Positions 59,446-64,000 of a DNA stretch of 64,000 nt are shown one piece after another; the stretch's first letter is position 1; every line of letters begins with the position of its first letter. This DNA is from Rhodocaloribacter litoris (GTDB taxonomy: Bacteria > Bacteroidota > Rhodothermia > Rhodothermales > ISCAR-4553), in NCBI RefSeq assembly GCF_011682235.2, contig NZ_CP076718.1:2803134-2867133 (forward strand). The letters run 5' to 3'. The notes under the pieces are model-generated. The model was not told where the DNA came from. It ran no database searches and saw only the letters and a list, made by a program, of their open reading frames with translations. The translations under genes were made by a program, and so were the position numbers.

Positions 59446-62400
59446 ATGAGACGATCTGACCCCAAGAGCAAGTATCTCGGCCTGTGCCTGGGGCTGGCGT
59501 TGCTGGCCCCGGTGCCGGTCCTGGCCCAGCAGGGCAGCCTCCAGGGCCGCGTCACGGACGCCGAGACCAACGAAGGCCTTCCCGGTGCCAACGTGCTGTT
59601 GGTCGACGTGCAGATGGGGACGGCTACCGACCTCGACGGTAACTATGCCATCCGGGAGGTGCCGCCCGGGACCTACACGGTGCGCTTCAGCTTCGTCGGT
59701 TACCGGACCCAGCAGCAGACGGTCACCATCGGCACGAGCCCTGTGGAACTGAACGTGGCCCTGCAGCCCGACTATACCGGGCTGGAAGAGGTCGTCGTCA
59801 CCGGCATCGCTTCGGCCCGCTCGAAGGCCACGGCCGACGTGTCCGTCGGCCGTATCGATGCCGAGCAGTTGCAGGAGCTGAACGCCTACCAGGACGTCTC
59901 GCAGCTGCTCACCGGTAAGGTGAACGGCGTCAGCGTGCAGCCCGCCTCGGGCAACGTGGCCGGGGGCATCCGCTTCGTGATGCGCTCGAGCACCGGCCTC
60001 AACGGCAACGGCCAGCCCGTCATCTACGTCGACGGCGTCCGGATCGACAACGCCCAGGTGACCGGCTTCGGCGTCGGGGGGCAGGGCGTCTCGATGCTGG
60101 CCAACATCAACCCCGAAGACATCGAGAGCATCGACATCCTCAAGGGGCCGGCCGGGGCCGCCCTCTACGGTACCAGCGGCTCGAACGGGGTGGTGCTCAT
60201 CACCACCAAGCGGGGACGGCTGGCCGCCGGCGGCGCCGTACCCTTCAACGTGAACTACAAGGGGGTGCTCGGGGTCAACGAACAGGCCGAGGAGTACAAC
60301 CCCTTCAACGCCGCCAACCCGGACATCGCCAACAACTTTTTCCGTGAGGGCCTCATCAGCCAGCACTCACTGAGCGTCTCGGGCGGCTCGCAGACGGTGC
60401 GCTTCTTCAGCTCGTACGACCGCCGGCTCGAGAAAGGCCACCTGCGCAACAACAAGCAGGACCGCCAGAGCTTCCGGGCCAACTTCGAGGCCTTCCCCTC
60501 GGACAAGGTCACGATCCGGGCCAACGCTGCCTATACCCTCAACGAGATCGACCGGCCGCAGAACGACAACAACATCTTCGGCTACCTGGGCAACACGTTG
60601 CTCTCGGCCAGGCCGTTCATCTTTACCGACAGCGCGGCCATCGAGGCCATCAAGAACACGCAGCGGATCGGGCGTTTCCTGGGGTCGGTCGAGGCCGAAT
60701 ACCGCCCCATCGACCGGCTCGTGCTGCGCGCCTCCGTCGGCTTCGACGGCACCGACCTGCGCAACGACGAGAGCTTCCCGGCCAACTTTTCCTATTCGGG
60801 TCGCACCAACGGGGAACGCAACATCTTCAACCGGCGCAACGAGCAGTACACGTACGACTTCAACGCCCGGTACAGCTATGGCATCACGTCCTCGCTCAGC
60901 GCCACCACCATCGTGGGGACGCAGGCCTTCAACCAGATCAACCGTAACTTCTTCTTCACCAAGCAGAACTTCTCCACGGAACTGATCACGAACATCGGTG
61001 CCGGGGCGGACTTCATCAGCGGGGATGAAGGGTTCGTGCACTCGCGGGAGGCCGGCATCTACGGGCAGCAGGAACTGAACTTCCAGGAGAAGCTGTTCGT
61101 GACGCTGGGCCTGCGGCGCGACTTTGCCAGCACGGTCGGGGATCGGGCCCCGTCGATCTGGTATCCGAAGGCCAGCCTGGCGCTCCGGGTGGACAACCTG
61201 ACCGAGTTGCCGCGCCAGATCAGCTTCCTGAAGCTGCGGGCCGCTTACGGCGAGACCGGCCAGCTTCCCGGCCTGCTCGACGGGTCGTTCCTGCGCTGGC
61301 AGGCCGAACCCTCGGGCTACGGCGCCGGCGCGGTGACCAGCTTCATCGGCAACCCCGCCATCGAGCCCGAGCGCGTGCGCGAGTTCGAGGTCGGCCTCGA
61401 ATCCGAGCTCTTCGGCAACGTCGGGCTGGACCTGACCTACTACTTCCAGCAGGCTGAAAACTCGATCATCGACTTCAACAATGCCCCCTCGACCGGCCTG
61501 ACGGCCAGTTCGGTGCCGTTCAACGTCGGCAGGTCCGAAGGGTGGGGCTTTGAAACCAGCCTTACGGCCGCGCCCGTGCGCACGCGCAACTTCGGCGTGG
61601 ACTTCGCCTTCCTGTGGAACTACCAGAAGAACGAGGTCAAGGACCTGGGCGGCGCCCAGCCCATCTTCGACGGCTTCGACATCAATGTCATCAAGGAGGG
61701 GCTGCCGCGGGACGCCTTCTACACCTGGTCCTCCCGGGCCAAGTTCAACGATGACGGCAGCTATGCCGGCCCCGAACTGACGACTACCGACGAGGACGGC
61801 GACGGCCAGCCGGACCGCAAGTTCTTCGGGACACCGTATCCCGAGCACAACGGCTCGTTCTCCCTCAACGTACGCTTCCTGAAAAACTTCACTGTCAGTG
61901 CGCTGGCCGAGTGGTTCCTCGGCAACGAGGTCTTCAACAACACCCGGCTGTTCATGCGTCGTTTCGGGGCGCTGGCCGAGCGCAACATCGCCCTGGTGCA
62001 GGTCGGGCTCGTAGAGGATCCTTGCAGCGTCAACCTGTGCGATGCGGACGGCAACCTGCGACCCGAATTCCGGGACCGGAACGTGCAGGCGCTGACCGTC
62101 GGCTCGCCTGAGTACCGCGAGGCCGCCGAGACGGTGGCCCGCACCGAGTTCACGTTCGGCGGCGTTGACCTCGACGGCAACTTCATCGAGAGTGCCGACT
62201 TCCTCCGGCTGCGCGAAATCAGCATCCGGTACGACTTCACGGACCTGCTTCGCAAGGCGAACGTCAGCCGGTATGTGCGTTCGGCCAGCTTCACGCTCTC
62301 GGCGCGCAACCTGTGGATGACCTCGAAATACAGCGGGGCCGACCCCGAGGTCAACTTCGCCGGGGCCCGCAGCGCCAGCCGGGCGCAGGACTTCCTGACG

Positions 62401-62448
62401 CTGCCGCAGCCGCGGGTGCTCTACGGTACGCTGACCATCGGCCTGTGA
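59446..62448 (+). CDS. SusC/RagA-family TonB-linked outer-membrane protein
   Basis: Outer-membrane import channel of 1000 residues that works with the SusD lipoprotein downstream. The signal peptide ends VLAQQ. The carboxypeptidase-regulatory-like domain (about 30-110) reads LQGRVTDAETNEGLPGANVL and DLDGNYAIREVPPGTYTVRF. A TonB-box-like EEVVVTGIAS (about 118-127) precedes the plug (VIYVDGVRIDNAQVTGF, GPAGAALYGTSGSNGVVLIT). The rest is a 22-strand barrel. The substrate is unknown; no regulator or degradative enzyme is seen within the window. Confidence 0.95.
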   Translation: MRRSDPKSKYLGLCLGLALLAPVPVLAQQGSLQGRVTDAETNEGLPGANVLLVDVQMGTATDLDGNYAIREVPPGTYTVRFSFVGYRTQQQTVTIGTSPVELNVALQPDYTGLEEVVVTGIASARSKATADVSVGRIDAEQLQELNAYQDVSQLLTGKVNGVSVQPASGNVAGGIRFVMRSSTGLNGNGQPVIYVDGVRIDNAQVTGFGVGGQGVSMLANINPEDIESIDILKGPAGAALYGTSGSNGVVLITTKRGRLAAGGAVPFNVNYKGVLGVNEQAEEYNPFNAANPDIANNFFREGLISQHSLSVSGGSQTVRFFSSYDRRLEKGHLRNNKQDRQSFRANFEAFPSDKVTIRANAAYTLNEIDRPQNDNNIFGYLGNTLLSARPFIFTDSAAIEAIKNTQRIGRFLGSVEAEYRPIDRLVLRASVGFDGTDLRNDESFPANFSYSGRTNGERNIFNRRNEQYTYDFNARYSYGITSSLSATTIVGTQAFNQINRNFFFTKQNFSTELITNIGAGADFISGDEGFVHSREAGIYGQQELNFQEKLFVTLGLRRDFASTVGDRAPSIWYPKASLALRVDNLTELPRQISFLKLRAAYGETGQLPGLLDGSFLRWQAEPSGYGAGAVTSFIGNPAIEPERVREFEVGLESELFGNVGLDLTYYFQQAENSIIDFNNAPSTGLTASSVPFNVGRSEGWGFETSLTAAPVRTRNFGVDFAFLWNYQKNEVKDLGGAQPIFDGFDINVIKEGLPRDAFYTWSSRAKFNDDGSYAGPELTTTDEDGDGQPDRKFFGTPYPEHNGSFSLNVRFLKNFTVSALAEWFLGNEVFNNTRLFMRRFGALAERNIALVQVGLVEDPCSVNLCDADGNLRPEFRDRNVQALTVGSPEYREAAETVARTEFTFGGVDLDGNFIESADFLRLREISIRYDFTDLLRKANVSRYVRSASFTLSARNLWMTSKYSGADPEVNFAGARSASRAQDFLTLPQPRVLYGTLTIGL

Positions 62449-62499
62449 GCCGCTGCACGTGTCTTTCCGACCGAATGATCAAGCTTGAGGCATAGAACG

Positions 62500-63720
62500 A
62501 TGAAACGACGCTATCTCATGCCGGCGGTGCTCCTGTTCCTGGGGGTCGTGACCGCCTGCGACAGCTTCGTCGAAGACGTCGATAACCCCATCGACAGCAT
62601 CAACGACGACCAGCTGACGACCGAATCCCAGGTGCCCTTCCTGATCAAGGGCATCCAGTCCCGCTTCTCGACCACGTACGACCGGCTGGCCGTGCATGCC
62701 GGCGGCCTCTCGGACGAGCTGTTCTTCGACCAGCGGGTGCCCAATGCCACCTTCCCCACGTTCCAGGAGTTCGACGAGGGGGACATCACGCTGGCGAACA
62801 ACTCGAACGACGGGGTCTACAACGACCTGGGCGAGTTGCGCTTCTTCGCGGACAACCTGCTCACCCGCATTGCAGAGATCCAGTTCGAGGATGCCGACCT
62901 GCAGCGGGAGGCGCAGTTCATCGGCAACTTCTACGGCGGGGTGGCCCGCTACTTCTATGCGGCCTACTACGGGCTGAACCCGCGTGAGGGCGGAGGGGTC
63001 ATCTCCGAGAATCCGGACAATCCGGGCCCCTTCATCCCGTCGGCCCAGATGTATGCCCTGGCTCTGGAGAAGCTCGAAGCGGCCCGGGGCTTCGCCGACG
63101 ATTACCACACCCGGGTGATCAACACCCTGGTGGCCCGCATCCACCTGTTGCAGGGCAACTTCACCCAGGCCCGGGCAGCGGCCCAGCAGGGCTTGCAGGA
63201 GGGGGACGACCCGTTCCTGACGCTCTTCAGCGTGGATAACGACAACTACTGGTGGAGCCAGGCCGGACCCGGGCGTACCCAGTGGGTGGTCGACTTCCGC
63301 TACCGGGGCTACGTCGACGCCGACCCGGCCGAGGCGGCCCGGATCCCGCTGCAGGCCATCCAGGGCAATGACAACCCGCCCACCACGTTCTACCGCCAGG
63401 CCCGGTACGTCAACCGCGAGGATCCCCTGCCCTTTGCCACCTGGCAGGAGAACACGCTGATGCTGGCCGAACTGGACCTGCGCGACGGCAATACCGCCTC
63501 GGCGCTGAACCGCATCAACGCGGTGCGGGCCAGCCACGGCCTCGAGCCGCTGGCTTCGGCGGACATGGACGTGCTGATCCTGGAGCGCGAAAAAGAGCTC
63601 TTCACGATGGGCCTGCGCCTGCTCGATCAGCGCCGCTTCAACCGCTGGCACCTCGGGCCGGACACCTGGCAGTACTTCCCCATCACCCAGAACGAACGGA
63701 ACATCAACCCGAACTTCTGA
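62500..63720 (+). CDS. SusD/RagB-family nutrient-binding lipoprotein
   Basis: Surface lipoprotein of 406 residues that caps the SusC channel. It has a lipobox (LGVVTAC) and SusD-like TPR helices (NFYGGVARYFYAAYYGLNPR, YALALEKLEAARGFADDYHT). The C-terminal family motif region (LMLAELDLRDGNTASALNRI then NAVRASHGLEPL, EREKELFTMGLRLLDQRRF) is intact. It follows the SusC gene by 51 bases and ends at a strong terminator. Confidence 0.93.
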   Translation: MKRRYLMPAVLLFLGVVTACDSFVEDVDNPIDSINDDQLTTESQVPFLIKGIQSRFSTTYDRLAVHAGGLSDELFFDQRVPNATFPTFQEFDEGDITLANNSNDGVYNDLGELRFFADNLLTRIAEIQFEDADLQREAQFIGNFYGGVARYFYAAYYGLNPREGGGVISENPDNPGPFIPSAQMYALALEKLEAARGFADDYHTRVINTLVARIHLLQGNFTQARAAAQQGLQEGDDPFLTLFSVDNDNYWWSQAGPGRTQWVVDFRYRGYVDADPAEAARIPLQAIQGNDNPPTTFYRQARYVNREDPLPFATWQENTLMLAELDLRDGNTASALNRINAVRASHGLEPLASADMDVLILEREKELFTMGLRLLDQRRFNRWHLGPDTWQYFPITQNERNINPNF

Positions 63721-63736
63721 TCGGGTCCTGGCCGTT

Positions 63737-63778
63737 CCGGCGGGGCCGCTCCGGTGCGGGGCGGCCCCGCCGGCTTTT
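63737..63778 (+). terminator. Intrinsic terminator of the SusC/SusD operon
   Basis: Perfect 13-bp stem CCGGCGGGGCCGC (63737-63749) / GCGGCCCCGCCGG (63761-63773), 11-base loop, then CTTTT. Confidence 0.92.
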
Positions 63779-63877
63779 CAGGGGCACCGGCGTCTGGCCC
63801 TGCCCCTCAAGCCGCAGCCGGGCATCCGTTCGGGATCCGGTGCGTTGAAAGAAAAACAGAGGCTTGGGGACAGCGGT

Positions 63878-64000
63878 ATGCGAGGCAGGCTGACGATCGC
63901 GTGGATCGGGCTCGCGGCGGTGCTGGTCGGCACGCCGGCGGCAGCCCAGGACGACGAGGCCGCGCTGGAGGCGTCGTTCCGGGCCGGGCTGGCGGCCTAT
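63878..64000 (+). CDS. Exported protein, 3' partial
   Basis: The first 41 codons of a gene cut by the window end. The signal peptide is MRGRLTIAWIGLAAVLVG then TPAAAQ, and the mature part begins DDEAALEASFRAGLAAY, which looks like the start of a TPR-type protein. The function cannot be told from this fragment. Confidence 0.65.
   Translation, partial: MRGRLTIAWIGLAAVLVGTPAAAQDDEAALEASFRAGLAAY

Overview
The window is high-GC bacterial DNA that looks like a member of Rhodothermota (Rhodothermales-like), or a close relative in the Bacteroidota/FCB group. The evidence is: a SusC/SusD pair with an RxxP-free secreted style; two secreted proteins with C-terminal domains resembling type IX secretion sorting domains; a Tgt enzyme without the usual zinc cysteines; a CxxxY-type CcmE; and promoters of the form (C/T)TTG-N19/20-TAnnTTTG. 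No rRNA, tRNA or CRISPR array was seen.

Layout. (1) 1-9783: an acidic-polysaccharide/uronate locus. It holds a heparinase II/III-type lyase cut by the window edge, a DctPQM TRAP transporter, a FadR-type repressor, a secreted protein, KDPG aldolase and KDG kinase. Two candidate operators share the octamer GTCATACA. (2) 9835-13680 (minus): flotillin/NfeD, then P-II/AmtB behind a near-consensus promoter. (3) 13832-15401: a Rad52-family annealing protein and a YbjN-like protein. (4) 15475-18670: a carrier-protein cysteine biosynthesis operon (cysM, JAMM protease, ubiquitin-like carrier, MoeZ). It is preceded by a 32-codon leader peptide with six cysteine codons and a terminator directly before cysM, which reads as a cysteine-responsive attenuator. 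This is the most interesting signal in the window. (5) 18918-39283: mostly ordinary genes: a TonB receptor, valS, DUF305 and LVIVD lipoproteins, MBL and NAD-binding proteins, MarR plus methyltransferase, tgt, a degenerate histidine kinase, bioY, a TPR protein and a VWA protein.

(6) 39383-50651 is a decayed accessory island. It contains an integron-type integrase pseudogene cut by an IS3-family element, a LytS/LytTR regulatory pair with an esterase, two IS256 relics, an AT-rich DUF1772 gene, a second IS3-family element that truncates a secreted-protein gene, an attC-like inverted repeat, a duplicated 3' end of mgtE, and a toxin-antitoxin pair whose toxin is frameshifted. Together these suggest a former chromosomal integron.

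(7) 50719-57061 (minus): mgtE, rsmA, DUF1499, ccmE, a CcmD-like protein, ccmC, ccmB and murB. The spacers carry GTGCGTAGTGC-type tandem and inverted repeats. (8) 57180-64000 (plus): an SPFH/prohibitin protein, an MGMT-family protein read in frame after a truncated secreted-protein start, a SusC/SusD pair with a strong terminator, and the start of another exported protein. Genes are assigned by reading translations for family motifs. No database search was run.
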